A stretch of 64,000 bases of DNA from CAVZMI01 sp050011775 (GTDB taxonomy: Bacteria > Bacteroidota > Ignavibacteria > UBA10030 > CAVZMI01). The notes below the pieces were generated by a model. The model saw nothing but the letters and a program-made list of their open reading frames with translations, was not told the DNA's origin and made no database searches. Below, piece by piece: positions 1-8,742 of the stretch. Location of the stretch: the NCBI GenBank assembly GCA_050011775.1, contig JBEKIL010000012.1:82014-146013 (forward strand), written 5' to 3'. Position numbers and translations under genes: made by a program. Numbering within the stretch: the first letter of the stretch is position 1; the number at the start of each line of letters is the position of its first letter.

Positions 1-54
1 TAAACCTATGTGAAAGTGACTAAAAAGACGATAAAAAAGAAAAGAAGCTCCATA

Positions 55-83
55 TTGACTTTTGCAGTCATAATGAGTACAAT
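55..83 (+). promoter_or_regulatory. sigma70-type promoter of the FadL-like gene
   Basis: TTGACT at 55-60 and TACAAT at 78-83 are separated by exactly 17 bases. This is a near-consensus housekeeping promoter about 80 bases ahead of the porin gene start. It is a match by eye; no start site is known. Confidence 0.6.
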
Positions 84-166
84 TACTTGATTTACTTACC
101 CTGATTTCTAATCGATAGCATCGCCATATAATTAACAACACCCAAACATTCTTGATGGAGGAAGCT

Positions 167-1420
167 GTGAGCAAAAAACTAACTATTGTTCTCCTGGCAG
201 TCTTGATCGCTGTTATATGCAGCAACCAGATTGCTACCGCAGGAGGTTTTCAGTTAAACGAGCAAGGTGCGCGCGCTTTGGGGCAGGCAAGCGCCTTTGT
301 TGCACGAGCGGGGGATCCATCGGCAATCTTCTTTAACCCTGCTGGAATCACATCTTTACCGGGCACACAGGTGATGGCAGGTGCGACAGTAATTCTACCT
401 ACAACGACATTCACGGGACCGACTCCTTTGACAATCGAAACAAAACTTGAAAAACAAACCTTCGTACCACCGAATGTGTATATAACATATAACACATCTG
501 GTGGGGGGAATGGATTGAGTTTTGGTATGGGGGTTTTTACTCCATACGGTCTCGGCACAAAATGGGCTGATACGTGGATAGGTCGTACACTTGCCACAGA
601 AACCAATCTTCAGAGTTTTTATTTTAATCCTACTGTTGCATATCGTGTGTCGCCTGAACTTTCAGTCGGCGTCGGTTTTGACTATGCCATCGCAAATGTT
701 ACTATGAAAAGAAAAGTGCCTGTCCATTTAAGCGCAACGATGGTAATTGAAGGTGATCTATCATTAAAAGGAAGTGGATACGGGGCAGGTTTCAATGCAG
801 GAGTTCAGTATAAACCAATCGAAATGATTTCAATCGGTGCTTCATACAGAAGTAAAGTGAAAGTGGACCTGGATGGTACTGCAAATTTTAATAACTTTCC
901 AGCTCAGATCGCTGCGGTGTTACCGGGTGGTGACGTATCGACATCCATTACGATGCCGGCGAATTATTTCATCGGTGTTTCCGTAAAACCGGTGCCGGAT
1001 TTGGAGCTCGAGGCAGATTATCAGGGAATTGTCTGGAGTTCATTCGATGCATTGCCGATGACATTCAAGACCGAGACTGCATATCAGAAGAGCTCTGTTG
1101 AACCGGAGAATTATAAGAATACCTACATGATCCGGTTTGGTGCCGAATATACAATGGACGACTTGCAGCTCCGCGCAGGATATATTTATGATCATTCGCC
1201 GGTTGAAGATCCATATGTCCAGCCTCTCTTACCCGATGCGAATCGGAACGACTTTACAGTCGGTGTAGGCTATAAGGTTGACGAATCAATTCAAGTAGAT
1301 GTTGCCTATATGCTGGTTGCATTCAAGGACCGGCCGATAACAACGAATATACACGGCTTTAATGGAACGTATAAGTCGAAAGCAAATCTGATTGGTCTTG
1401 ACCTCACCTTCAAATTTTAA
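167..1420 (+). CDS. FadL/OmpP1/TodX family outer-membrane transport protein
   Basis: This is a 417-residue outer-membrane beta-barrel of the FadL/OmpP1 family, which takes up long-chain fatty acids or other hydrophobic compounds. The GTG at 167 follows GGAGGAAG by a normal distance and gives a clean signal peptide ending near ATAGG (MSKKLTIVLLAVLIAV...). The upstream TTG/ATG at 152/155 overlap that ribosome site and are less likely. After cleavage the protein begins with the family's N-terminal plug signature: GFQLNEQGARALGQA, then a DPSAIFFNPAG motif. The rest is alternating strand-like segments ending in a terminal aromatic, LDLTFKF, typical of barrel proteins. It is followed by a strong terminator and is monocistronic. 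The substrate cannot be told from sequence. Confidence 0.9.
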   Translation: MSKKLTIVLLAVLIAVICSNQIATAGGFQLNEQGARALGQASAFVARAGDPSAIFFNPAGITSLPGTQVMAGATVILPTTTFTGPTPLTIETKLEKQTFVPPNVYITYNTSGGGNGLSFGMGVFTPYGLGTKWADTWIGRTLATETNLQSFYFNPTVAYRVSPELSVGVGFDYAIANVTMKRKVPVHLSATMVIEGDLSLKGSGYGAGFNAGVQYKPIEMISIGASYRSKVKVDLDGTANFNNFPAQIAAVLPGGDVSTSITMPANYFIGVSVKPVPDLELEADYQGIVWSSFDALPMTFKTETAYQKSSVEPENYKNTYMIRFGAEYTMDDLQLRAGYIYDHSPVEDPYVQPLLPDANRNDFTVGVGYKVDESIQVDVAYMLVAFKDRPITTNIHGFNGTYKSKANLIGLDLTFKF

Positions 1421-1447
1421 TTTCGTCATAGTGAGGTTGGTTTAAAA

Positions 1448-1486
1448 AAATCTCATCTCCTGAAAAAGGGGATGAGATTTTTTATT
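1448..1486 (+). terminator. Rho-independent terminator after the porin gene
   Basis: A 13-bp stem (1448-1460 with 1468-1480, one G-T pair) with a 7-base loop is followed directly by a T-rich run. It separates the porin from purL. Confidence 0.85.
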
Positions 1487-1545
1487 TCTTTTTCCGTATA
1501 TTGAAGTATCAGAATATTACGAAGAAAGGAAAAATTTCTTTTTCC

Positions 1546-3786
1546 ATGCAACTCGAAGAACCGATTGTTGACCTTGCGCTGGCCTCAAAACATGGCCTCA
1601 CAGAAGAAGAATTCAATACTATTATAAACATTCTCGGACGCACGCCGACATACACGGAACTCGGAATTTTCAGTGTTATGTGGAGCGAGCATTGCAGTTA
1701 TAAAAATTCTATTGCTTTACTTAAAACACTGCCGAGAAGCGGTGGAAAGCTGCTCGTAAGTGCAGGTGAAGAGAATGCCGGACTTGTCGATATCGGTGAC
1801 GGACTTGCCGTCGCTTTCAAGATCGAGAGCCATAATCACCCCTCGGCTGTAGAGCCGTACCAGGGTGCCGCGACAGGAGTCGGCGGTATTATGCGCGATG
1901 TTTTTACAATGGGCGCCCGGCCGATTGCATCTCTTAATTCTCTCCGATTCGGTGACATTAATGATGACCACGTTCAGCATCTTTTCCGAGGAGTTGTGAA
2001 GGGTATAGGTGATTACGGCAACAGCTTCGGTGTTCCAACGGTGGCAGGGGAGGTATACTTTGATAAATCGTATCAGGGAAACCCGCTTGTCAACGCGATG
2101 GCTGTTGGTATCGTGAAACATGGGGAAGTGGCAAGGGCAATTGCGTCCGGGAAAGGCAATCCGGTGATGATTGTAGGGTCTTCTACGGGACGTGATGGTA
2201 TCCATGGAGCAACGTTTGCATCGGAAGAAATTTCTGAAGAATCTGAAGCAAAACGTCCTTCAGTCCAGGTCGGGGATCCATTTACAGAAAAACTTCTCCT
2301 GGAGGCAACACTTGAGGTGATACGCAGTAATTATCTTGTTGGTGTGCAAGATATGGGCGCCGCTGGAATTAGTTGTTCAACATCTGAGATGAGTGCAAAA
2401 GGTAATGCCGGTATAGACATCGACCTGGATTTAGTGCCGGTACGTGAAGAGGGTATGACTGCATATGAGATCATGCTATCTGAGTCACAGGAACGTATGC
2501 TTTTATGCGTTAAAAAAGGGCATGAGGAAGATGTCAAGAAGATATTTAGGAAATGGGACTTACACAGCGTCGTTGTTGGTAATGTGACAGATGATGGTAT
2601 TCTTCGTGTTCGTAAAAACGGACAGATAAAAGCCGAGATCCCTTCAAAATGTCTTGTTCTGGGTGGTGGTGCTCCCGTTTATCAGCGTAAAACAAAAGAG
2701 CCTTCATATATCACCAGTGTACGCAAGTTTGATCCAAAATCTATTTCTGAGCCATCGGACTACAATAAGGTTCTACTTGAATTACTGGGATCGCCGAATA
2801 TTGCAAGTAAACGCTGGGTATACCATCAGTATGACATGATGGTCCGGACGAATACGGTTATTCCTCCCGGGAGAGCCGATGCTGCCGTAATGCGCATCAA
2901 AGAGAGTGGCAAGTTTCTTTCAATGAAGACCGACTGCAATGGAAAATACGTGTATCTGAATCCGCGTAGAGGCACACAAATAGCTGTAGCTGAATGCGCG
3001 ATGAACATTACGTGTACAGGCGGTACACCACTTGGAGTAACAAATTGCTTGAATTTTGGAAATCCATACAAACCCGAAATGTACTGGCAATTCAAGGAAG
3101 CCGTTCTTGGAATGGGTGATGCATGCAGGGTATTAGATACTCCGGTCACGGGTGGTAATGTAAGCTTCTATAATGAAAATCCGGATGCTGCAGTTTTTCC
3201 GACTCCCGTTATTGGTATGGTTGGACTTATTGAGAAACAAGCTCATATTACGACATCCAACTTCAAAAATAACAATGATATAATATTGCTTATCGGAGCT
3301 CAAGCACGAGGTGAATTGGGAGGAAGTGAATACCTTTCTTATCTGCACAAAATAGTTGCTGGAGATGCCCCATATATTGATTTAGAATTTGAGGAAAAAC
3401 TTCTAAGCTCTTTACGAGAACTAATTAAAATCAATATAGTTAAATCTTCACATGATATATCTGACGGCGGTCTTGCGGTGACACTGGCAGAATGTTGTAT
3501 GAGTGATCAGGAGAAGTGTATAGGTGCAAAGATACAACTGCCAAAGAACGGATTACGAAGCGATAGGAGATTATTTGGTGAGGACCAATCACGTGTTATC
3601 ATCACAACAGAAAAGAAGAACGTAGATACGATAAAGAAAAAGCTTTCTGAAAAAGAAATTCCATGCATTGAGATCGGTATTGTTGAAGGTGATAGACTCA
3701 ATATCGATGAAATTATAGATGTTTCTGTTGAAGAGATGAGAGATAAGTATTATAAAGCCATCGAAGCAATTATTGAAAAGCAATAG
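1546..3786 (+). CDS. purL: phosphoribosylformylglycinamidine synthase, PurL subunit
   Basis: This is the large subunit of FGAM synthase, converting FGAR to FGAM with ATP and ammonia in step 4 of purine synthesis. The 746 residues match the small PurL type, which works with separate PurQ (glutaminase) and PurS; neither is in this window. Visible motifs include an N-terminal MWSEHCSYK segment with the conserved histidine, ESHNHPSAVEPYQGAATG for ATP/metal binding, and two AIRS-like halves. The reading frame is open upstream to a TTG at 1501, but PurL proteins begin at the LEEP segment, so the ATG at 1546 is chosen. It stands alone, convergent with dapF. Confidence 0.95.
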   Translation: MQLEEPIVDLALASKHGLTEEEFNTIINILGRTPTYTELGIFSVMWSEHCSYKNSIALLKTLPRSGGKLLVSAGEENAGLVDIGDGLAVAFKIESHNHPSAVEPYQGAATGVGGIMRDVFTMGARPIASLNSLRFGDINDDHVQHLFRGVVKGIGDYGNSFGVPTVAGEVYFDKSYQGNPLVNAMAVGIVKHGEVARAIASGKGNPVMIVGSSTGRDGIHGATFASEEISEESEAKRPSVQVGDPFTEKLLLEATLEVIRSNYLVGVQDMGAAGISCSTSEMSAKGNAGIDIDLDLVPVREEGMTAYEIMLSESQERMLLCVKKGHEEDVKKIFRKWDLHSVVVGNVTDDGILRVRKNGQIKAEIPSKCLVLGGGAPVYQRKTKEPSYITSVRKFDPKSISEPSDYNKVLLELLGSPNIASKRWVYHQYDMMVRTNTVIPPGRADAAVMRIKESGKFLSMKTDCNGKYVYLNPRRGTQIAVAECAMNITCTGGTPLGVTNCLNFGNPYKPEMYWQFKEAVLGMGDACRVLDTPVTGGNVSFYNENPDAAVFPTPVIGMVGLIEKQAHITTSNFKNNNDIILLIGAQARGELGGSEYLSYLHKIVAGDAPYIDLEFEEKLLSSLRELIKINIVKSSHDISDGGLAVTLAECCMSDQEKCIGAKIQLPKNGLRSDRRLFGEDQSRVIITTEKKNVDTIKKKLSEKEIPCIEIGIVEGDRLNIDEIIDVSVEEMRDKYYKAIEAIIEKQ

Positions 3787-3856
3787 CTATTAAAGATATA
3801 ACAAATAAGAGAAATTCAAATAATCAGTATTATGTAAAGTAAGATTAATATACAAT

Positions 3857-3962
3857 ATCCTCCATAAATCTATATTCTATCACTTGCTTATCCTTCCCCA
3901 TTAATTGATCTTTTAATAAAAAATTTTCTATTAGAACGAAAGATACTTATGGAGGATTTTTT
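3857..3962. other. Long-loop inverted repeat between purL and dapF
   Basis: ATCCTCCATAA at 3857-3867 is matched by its exact inverse at 3947-3957, which is followed by six T. The 79-base loop is AT-rich. In this convergent gap it may act as a terminator for purL, but the loop is long for an intrinsic terminator. The 200-base gap shows nothing else. Confidence 0.35.
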
Positions 3963-3986
3963 AAGAATCTATTTTATTGTCATCAA

Positions 3987-4847
3987 TCATTTACTCGTTA
4001 TCTTCATAATATCCATATCTACATTAATATTACCACGATAAATAATATCAGCTCCCCCCTGCAATAGAACATTTTTTATATCATCTCCTTCTTTATCGAA
4101 ATGTATCGTAAGTGTATCGCCGCCTTTTGTGATGATATTAACAGGCTCTTTTACACCACGAAGTTGATTAGATATGATAGCAGAAGCAACTGCTCCTGTT
4201 CCACATGCTAATGTTTCATTTTCAACACCTCGCTCATAGGTCCTCATTTTAATGGTATTATCATTAATCACTTCAACGAAATTCGCGTTTGTTCCTAAAG
4301 GACCGAAAATCGTATGGTTTCTGAGTAAGGGACCAAGTTTGATGATATCTACCTCGTCGACATGACTGAGTTTCAGATCCTCTACAAAAACTATCGAGTG
4401 TGGAGCGCCTGTATCGATAAAATGTGCGATAGTCTCTATTTTTTCAAGTGAAACTTTAATATTGGTCTTTTTTCGAATAGGATTCTTCATTGAGAGTTTC
4501 ACTACATCCTCATCAACAGTGGCATGGTATAGATATCCAAGTGCGTTAAAAGTCAAAATCCTCCCTGTAATACCTTTGCTATAAGCAAACCGTGCTATAC
4601 AACGCCCGGCATTCCCACACATAGCGCCTGATGATCCGTCCGAATTAATATAAACCATTTCAAACTCGGCTACCTTGCTCGTATTAAGGAGGATAAGTCC
4701 GTCGGAGCCGATCCCAAATTTTCGATGGCAGAGAAGGCGCGCAAACTGCCGTTGATGCTCAGTCGTTATGGCGGCAGAACGATTATCTATGACGACAAAA
4801 TCGTTACCTGCTCCCGACATCTTAGCAAATGGTATTTTTAACTCCAT
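3987..4847 (-). CDS. dapF: diaminopimelate epimerase
   Basis: DapF interconverts LL- and meso-diaminopimelate for lysine and peptidoglycan synthesis. The 286 residues have the normal length. Both catalytic cysteines are visible: the MCGNAGRC segment in the first half and the ACGTGAVAS segment in the second. The N-terminus, with KMSGAGNDFVVID, is also diagnostic. The ATG at 4847 is the natural start. The gene lies between purL and the tmRNA gene and has no co-directional partner close by except ssrA upstream. Confidence 0.96.
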   Translation of the reverse strand: MELKIPFAKMSGAGNDFVVIDNRSAAITTEHQRQFARLLCHRKFGIGSDGLILLNTSKVAEFEMVYINSDGSSGAMCGNAGRCIARFAYSKGITGRILTFNALGYLYHATVDEDVVKLSMKNPIRKKTNIKVSLEKIETIAHFIDTGAPHSIVFVEDLKLSHVDEVDIIKLGPLLRNHTIFGPLGTNANFVEVINDNTIKMRTYERGVENETLACGTGAVASAIISNQLRGVKEPVNIITKGGDTLTIHFDKEGDDIKNVLLQGGADIIYRGNINVDMDIMKITSK

Positions 4848-4876
4848 GGTTGAATCTCTGATAGTGTATCTTGAGG

Positions 4877-4904
4877 AATGTCCGCTTTGTAATCAGCGGA
4901 CATT
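4877..4904 (-). terminator. Stem-loop at the 3' end of ssrA
   Basis: AATGTCCGCT (4877-4886) and AGCGGACATT (4895-4904) form a perfect 10-bp stem with an 8-base loop just beyond the tmRNA 3' end. No U-run follows on the minus strand, so it may act as an RNA processing or stability element rather than a classic terminator. Confidence 0.5.
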
Positions 4905-4911
4905 TCTATTG

Positions 4912-5269
4912 TGGAGGTGGCGGGAGTTGAACCCGCGTCCGAAGATAAGACCCTCAAAACGTCTCCATACATAGTCTGCCTTTTATTGTTTCGCCGCTGG
5001 ATACTCGAGGCAGACATGATACTCCAGAAGCTAGATGGGGACTTTGAGTTTAGCGTACTCCGCCCGATCATAGAGCCGCGAGCCTGACTAAAGTCGACGC
5101 CCTTCTACAATCCATCAGGCGAGATCGTAAAAGAACGGGTTGCTAATTAAGCAGCCAGTGCGTAATTGTAGTTAGCACTTAAGTTTTTTCCGTTTTATTT
5201 ACGTGCGACTCGGAGAGCACGGTATGCAGTTTCGAGCATCCTATTCCCCGTCGAATCCAAATCACCCCC
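4912..5269 (-). ncRNA. ssrA: transfer-messenger RNA (tmRNA)
   Basis: This RNA rescues stalled ribosomes with SmpB and tags the product for proteolysis. The 5' end (5269 downward) reads GGGGGTG and pairs with CACCTCC next to discriminator A4912. The TTGGATTCGACGGGG-type 5' segment and the GGGTTCAACTCCCGCC T-arm near the 3' end are the standard tmRNA landmarks. CCA is not encoded. The tag reading frame runs 5176 to 5147: GCT AAC TAC AAT TAC GCA CTG GCT GCT TAA. It gives ANYNYALAA after the tRNA-borne alanine and ends in the protease degron ALAA. The total is about 358 nt, single-piece. Protein reading frames crossing this span are not real genes. Confidence 0.95.
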
Positions 5270-5278
5270 GGATGCTAA

Positions 5279-5324
5279 GTGTCGAGTATAATCGAGACAC
5301 CTGTGTCGAGTATAATCGAGACAC
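5279..5324. repeat. Tandem pair of 22-bp imperfect palindromes between ssrA and bshB1
   Basis: An identical 22-bp unit (GTGTCGAGTATAATCGAGAC plus AC) occurs at 5279-5300 and 5303-5324, a 24-bp period. Each unit has GTGTC/GACAC ends and carries TATACT on the minus strand, 10-15 bases ahead of the ssrA 5' end. It may be a promoter or operator array serving ssrA, bshB1 or both. Confidence 0.6.
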
Positions 5325-5366
5325 TGAGGTGAATATACAATATTTCGCTCTTAAAGGCAAAAAATC

Positions 5367-5395
5367 TTGTTTCTCTACGCTTCATATCGTATATT
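5367..5395 (+). promoter_or_regulatory. Probable sigma70 promoter of bshB1
   Basis: TTGTTT at 5367-5372 and TATATT at 5390-5395 are spaced by 17 bases, ending 26 bases ahead of the bshB1 ATG. It lies between the tandem palindromes and the gene. Confidence 0.45.
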
Positions 5396-5421
5396 CTTTT
5401 CAACAACTTAGGAAGAAATCC

Positions 5422-6141
5422 ATGAAGCTTGATGTCTTGGCTATCGGCGCTCATCCCGATGATATCGAACTTGCCTGCGGTGGTACAATTGCAAGGATCG
5501 TTCAACAGGGAAAAAAAGTAGGTATTCTTGATATGACACAGGGAGAACTCGGTACCCGTGGATCGCGAGAAATTCGTCATGAAGAGGCAATGAAAGCTGC
5601 AAAAATACTCGGCGTGGAACTTCGCGATAATCTCGAACTCCCCGATGGAAAAATTGAAATGACCTTTGAAAATCGCTTGAAGACCATGACGGTAATCAGA
5701 AGATATCGACCCGAGATACTTATCATTCCTCACCATCTTGATCGACACCCCGATCATGAGCATGCCCATTTACTCGCGAAAGAAGCCTGGTATTATGCCG
5801 GACTCGAGAAAATGCAGACATACGACGACGGAAAACTTCAAGAGCCGTTCAGACCGAAGAAAATTTTTCACTTTATGCAGAGATACGGATTTCCGCCCTC
5901 TTTCATCGTCGATATCTCTGAACAATTTGAAATCCGCATGAATGCAGTCAGAGCCTTTCGTTCACAATTCTACGATCCGAACAGCCGTGAACGAGAAACT
6001 CTTTTAAGCCGGCCTGATTTTCTCGAGCACATTGAGACTCGATTACGTTATTGGGGGAATCAGATTGGTGTCAGATATGGCGAACCGTTCTATTCGTACG
6101 AAGCGATTGGAATAAAGGATATTTTCTCTATTGCAATTTAG
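5422..6141 (+). CDS. bshB1: bacillithiol biosynthesis deacetylase BshB1
   Basis: This zinc deacetylase of the LmbE/PIG-L family removes acetyl from GlcNAc-malate in bacillithiol synthesis. The 239 residues match BshB1. The N-terminal metal site AHPDDIE and the second metal segment DRHPDHEHAH are both visible. The frame remains open back to 5203, but that part overlaps ssrA and the promoter. The ATG at 5422, with AGGAAG ahead of it, begins exactly at the family N-terminus MKLDVLAIGAHPDD. Its partners BshA and BshC are not in this window. Confidence 0.92.
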   Translation: MKLDVLAIGAHPDDIELACGGTIARIVQQGKKVGILDMTQGELGTRGSREIRHEEAMKAAKILGVELRDNLELPDGKIEMTFENRLKTMTVIRRYRPEILIIPHHLDRHPDHEHAHLLAKEAWYYAGLEKMQTYDDGKLQEPFRPKKIFHFMQRYGFPPSFIVDISEQFEIRMNAVRAFRSQFYDPNSRERETLLSRPDFLEHIETRLRYWGNQIGVRYGEPFYSYEAIGIKDIFSIAI

Positions 6142-6167
6142 ACGGAAGCCGAAAGAACTTAAAATAT

Positions 6168-6566
6168 CTATGGAGATGTTTTATTTTTTTGTTCCAGCAC
6201 ACCTTCATATTTAGACGGACATTTCGTCAGAACCTGTGATGCATGGAAATAATCGTTTTCAAAACGTCCTGTTGCCACGACGTGCGATGCCAGTTCAAAA
6301 TTATTCGGCTTAGGTCCGTCAAGAACGACTTTTACCTCCATCTGGGTAGTGTCCCGCATATAGAAGGTGAACTGATTATATTTCGAATCGTAGTATGATC
6401 CTTTTTCCTGAACCCACCGGCCTTTCACCGGTACTCTTTTACCTGTCTCCTTCGCATGTGCGAAGTTGGAGTACTCCATTGTACTCTCGAAGAAAGCCTT
6501 TCCGCCAAAAATGACAAAAACGACGACAACAATGACAGCAGCAATATATTTAAGCTTCAAATTCAT
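6168..6566 (-). CDS. ccmE: cytochrome c maturation heme chaperone CcmE, CxxxY variant
   Basis: CcmE is a membrane-anchored periplasmic OB-fold protein that covalently holds heme received from CcmABCD and passes it on to cytochrome c ligation. The 132 residues have one N-terminal membrane segment (YIAAVIVVVVFVIFGG) and then the beta-barrel. The heme-binding motif, usually HxxxY, reads CPSKY (TKCPSKYEG). This is the cysteine variant known from some sulfate reducers and archaea. The start ATG overlaps the ccmD stop (ATGA). It is last in the ccmABCDE run; no ccmF, ccmG or ccmH lies in the window. Confidence 0.9.
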   Translation of the reverse strand: MNLKLKYIAAVIVVVVFVIFGGKAFFESTMEYSNFAHAKETGKRVPVKGRWVQEKGSYYDSKYNQFTFYMRDTTQMEVKVVLDGPKPNNFELASHVVATGRFENDYFHASQVLTKCPSKYEGVLEQKNKTSP

Positions 6567-6706
6567 TTCTTCATTGCCTCTTCCAGCCTGCTAATCCTTT
6601 TTTCAAGACGATAAAGATAAAAAAAGATACCGAACCAGACGACGAGGACGATTGTCATTACGACATATAGAGAATGCTGGTTGAAAAAATCACTAAGAAA
6701 CGACAC
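6563..6706 (-). CDS. ccmD: small membrane protein CcmD
   Basis: This is a 47-residue protein with one transmembrane helix (LYVVMTIVLVVWFGIFFYLY) followed by a charged coiled tail (RLEKRISRLEEAMKK), the classic CcmD shape. CcmD stabilises CcmE release from the CcmC-heme complex. It starts at GTG 6706, seven bases after a strong AAGGAG, and its TGA overlaps the ccmE ATG. Position between ccmC and ccmE supports the call, since sequence conservation in this family is low. Confidence 0.88.
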   Translation of the reverse strand: MSFLSDFFNQHSLYVVMTIVLVVWFGIFFYLYRLEKRISRLEEAMKK

Positions 6707-6720
6707 GTGTGTGCTCCTTA

Positions 6721-7404
6721 TTAATTTTCGGAATGGCGTATGAATTCAAGTTTCCCGATCCGGACGGCAAGATTCCACATCCAGAAGAATAATATCGTAA
6801 ATCCTGCTAGAGAACTCAAAAAAATAATAAACATCGTGAGATTCATGTGAAGCTGCCCCTGTGGGTTCATTATGGGATCGGGGTGGAGACTTTCGACAAT
6901 TCTGGGTAAAATAAAAATAAAAAACGGAACCGTTACAAACGCAATAATAGAATAGACAGCCGAGAGTCGTGCACGCTTTTCATCACCTTCGATTGCAGAA
7001 CGTAATGCAAAATATGCTCCATAAATTAACAATAGAATGAAGATCGAAGTTTCGCGCGGATCCCAGTTCCAAAAAGACCCCCAGTTGAATTTTGCCCATA
7101 TTGATCCTGTGATTGTTGCCAGGACACAAAACAAAAATCCAAGTCCTGCAGCCGACACCGACCGGATATCGTCGTCGATGAGATTTTTCCTGAGATATTG
7201 TATGCCATAGGACATCGAGACCAGAAATGCCACAAAAGTGACCCATGCCGTTGGGACGTGAAAGAAAATAATGCGCCCTTTTTCTTCAAGACCAGGAATG
7301 CTTGGTATCTCGTACCATACTTGTGGATTCGGTACCGCAGGCAATGTGAAAGCGAGAATAATAACGACGGTCATCCAGATTCCAAGAGCAAATTTCCAGA
7401 ACAC
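6721..7404 (-). CDS. ccmC: heme exporter/ligation protein CcmC
   Basis: CcmC is a six-helix membrane protein that binds heme at its external tryptophan-rich WWD segment and attaches it to CcmE. The 227 residues include the WWD motif WAKFNWGSFWNWDPRE and flanking histidines, one in FFHVPTAW near the start and one in ESLHPDP in the second half. The gene lies 14 bases upstream of ccmD and 31 bases downstream of ccmB. It is distinguished from the related CcmF/CcsA by its length and by its neighbours. Confidence 0.95.
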   Translation of the reverse strand: MFWKFALGIWMTVVIILAFTLPAVPNPQVWYEIPSIPGLEEKGRIIFFHVPTAWVTFVAFLVSMSYGIQYLRKNLIDDDIRSVSAAGLGFLFCVLATITGSIWAKFNWGSFWNWDPRETSIFILLLIYGAYFALRSAIEGDEKRARLSAVYSIIAFVTVPFFIFILPRIVESLHPDPIMNPQGQLHMNLTMFIIFLSSLAGFTILFFWMWNLAVRIGKLEFIRHSEN

Positions 7405-7435
7405 GGCTCAATCCTTTAAATTTACTATCAATATT

Positions 7436-8110
7436 CTATTCTTTCCAGATATAGTCAAATAGCAGGTACGGTAATGTCGTAAAAACAATCAAATAGGAAA
7501 AAAGAAATTGCAGGAGACCGCCTGCAGATGCAAACGATGCACCTTCGACGGCCATCTGTGTTCCGCTGATGACTGCAATTAGCAGTGGGAGCAGTATTGG
7601 AAACGCGAGTACCGGATACAAGGTTCCCTTTGTGTTTGCTTTTGCGACAATAGCTGCGACAATCGTCGCTCCGGAAGCTAATCCGAGGCTCCCCAACAAG
7701 AGTATTAGTAAAAAGATAGACCATGTTTGAATTGTGAAATTACTGATTAAAAGCAAGTATAGAACAACTATTAGTGTATTGATCACACACGACAGTAGGA
7801 TGTTAAGAAGGAGTTTTCCGAAAAACACCGAGCTCGAATGTGTTAGAAGTTGTAATGTTAAGACGGTTCCCCGTTCTTCTTCGCTCACGAATGTGCGGGA
7901 CAGCCCCGACATCGCTGCAAAGAATATGATAATCCATAGTATCCCCGAGAGAACAAACTGCGGAGCGATTTCATTTCCAAAGGAAAAAAGAATCATCGAG
8001 AGCGTTATTATCACAAACATTATCAGAGCATTGAGTGCGTATCGCGTACGAAGTTCCGACTTCATATCTTTCAGGAATACACCAAGTGTTGCCCGGATCC
8101 AATGCTTCAT
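7436..8110 (-). CDS. ccmB: heme exporter permease CcmB
   Basis: CcmB is the membrane partner of the CcmA ATPase; together they drive release of heme-loaded CcmE. The 224 residues show about six hydrophobic helices and the conserved early FLKDMKSELRTRYALNAL segment. The start ATG overlaps the ccmA stop by four bases, indicating coupled translation. Confidence 0.92.
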   Translation of the reverse strand: MKHWIRATLGVFLKDMKSELRTRYALNALIMFVIITLSMILFSFGNEIAPQFVLSGILWIIIFFAAMSGLSRTFVSEEERGTVLTLQLLTHSSSVFFGKLLLNILLSCVINTLIVVLYLLLISNFTIQTWSIFLLILLLGSLGLASGATIVAAIVAKANTKGTLYPVLAFPILLPLLIAVISGTQMAVEGASFASAGGLLQFLFSYLIVFTTLPYLLFDYIWKE

Positions 8111-8742
8111 CGGCCTCTTCCCTTCTCGACCGATATGGCCGTATCAACATGGCGGAGGTCGTCCTTGTCATTTGTTGCTATAATTAGAATGCCTTGATCA
8201 CATTGTGTTTTCATAAACATTGTGGCCATTTCGATACCTTCGGAATCGAGGTTCGCCGTCGGTTCATCCAGGATGAGAATATACGGCCGGTGAAGAAGAG
8301 CAAATGCATATTTTAATCTCTGTTTCATTCCCGACGAATAGATACGAACGGGATCATTTTTGCGCGACGATAAATCAACAAGATCGAGAAGTGCATCGCC
8401 TTGGAAGTCCTCATATTGAATACCACGCAATGAAGCGCAAAGCCGGAGATTTTCAAGTGCAGAAAACTCGTCGTACAATTGAAGGTAGGGAGAGACAAAG
8501 CCGATATGTTCATGACGTTCGCGGGCCGGAATTTCGCTTCCACCGCATTCCAGAAGTACTTTTCCCGAGGTTGGGCTCAGGACGCCGCTGAGAATCTTCG
8601 CCAGAGTCGATTTTCCGCTCCCATTCTTGCCGGTGATCGCAATTGACTGACCGCTACGGATCTCGAATGAAATATCCGAGAAAACGGTTCTCCGGTTGAA
8701 ATCTTTCCGGAGCGACTCAACATGGAGAATATGCTGTTTCAT
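8107..8742 (-). CDS. ccmA: heme exporter ATP-binding protein CcmA
   Basis: This is the ATPase of the CcmAB(CD) complex. Its 211 residues show Walker A GKNGSGKST, the signature YSSGMKQRL, Walker B ILILDEPT and a C-terminal H-loop-like segment (ATNDKDDL, lacking the usual His). It starts immediately after the stop of the metalloprotease gene (8743), so the secreted-protein genes upstream and the ccm genes are probably one transcript. Confidence 0.93.
   Translation of the reverse strand: MKQHILHVESLRKDFNRRTVFSDISFEIRSGQSIAITGKNGSGKSTLAKILSGVLSPTSGKVLLECGGSEIPARERHEHIGFVSPYLQLYDEFSALENLRLCASLRGIQYEDFQGDALLDLVDLSSRKNDPVRIYSSGMKQRLKYAFALLHRPYILILDEPTANLDSEGIEMATMFMKTQCDQGILIIATNDKDDLRHVDTAISVEKGRGR

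Noticed and set aside
4838..5071. Protein frame on the minus strand across ssrA
   Set aside because: It lies inside the tmRNA and shows no protein family features.
5203..5421. Longer N-terminal extension of bshB1
   Set aside because: It overlaps the tmRNA gene, the tandem palindromes and the promoter; the family N-terminus begins at ATG 5422.
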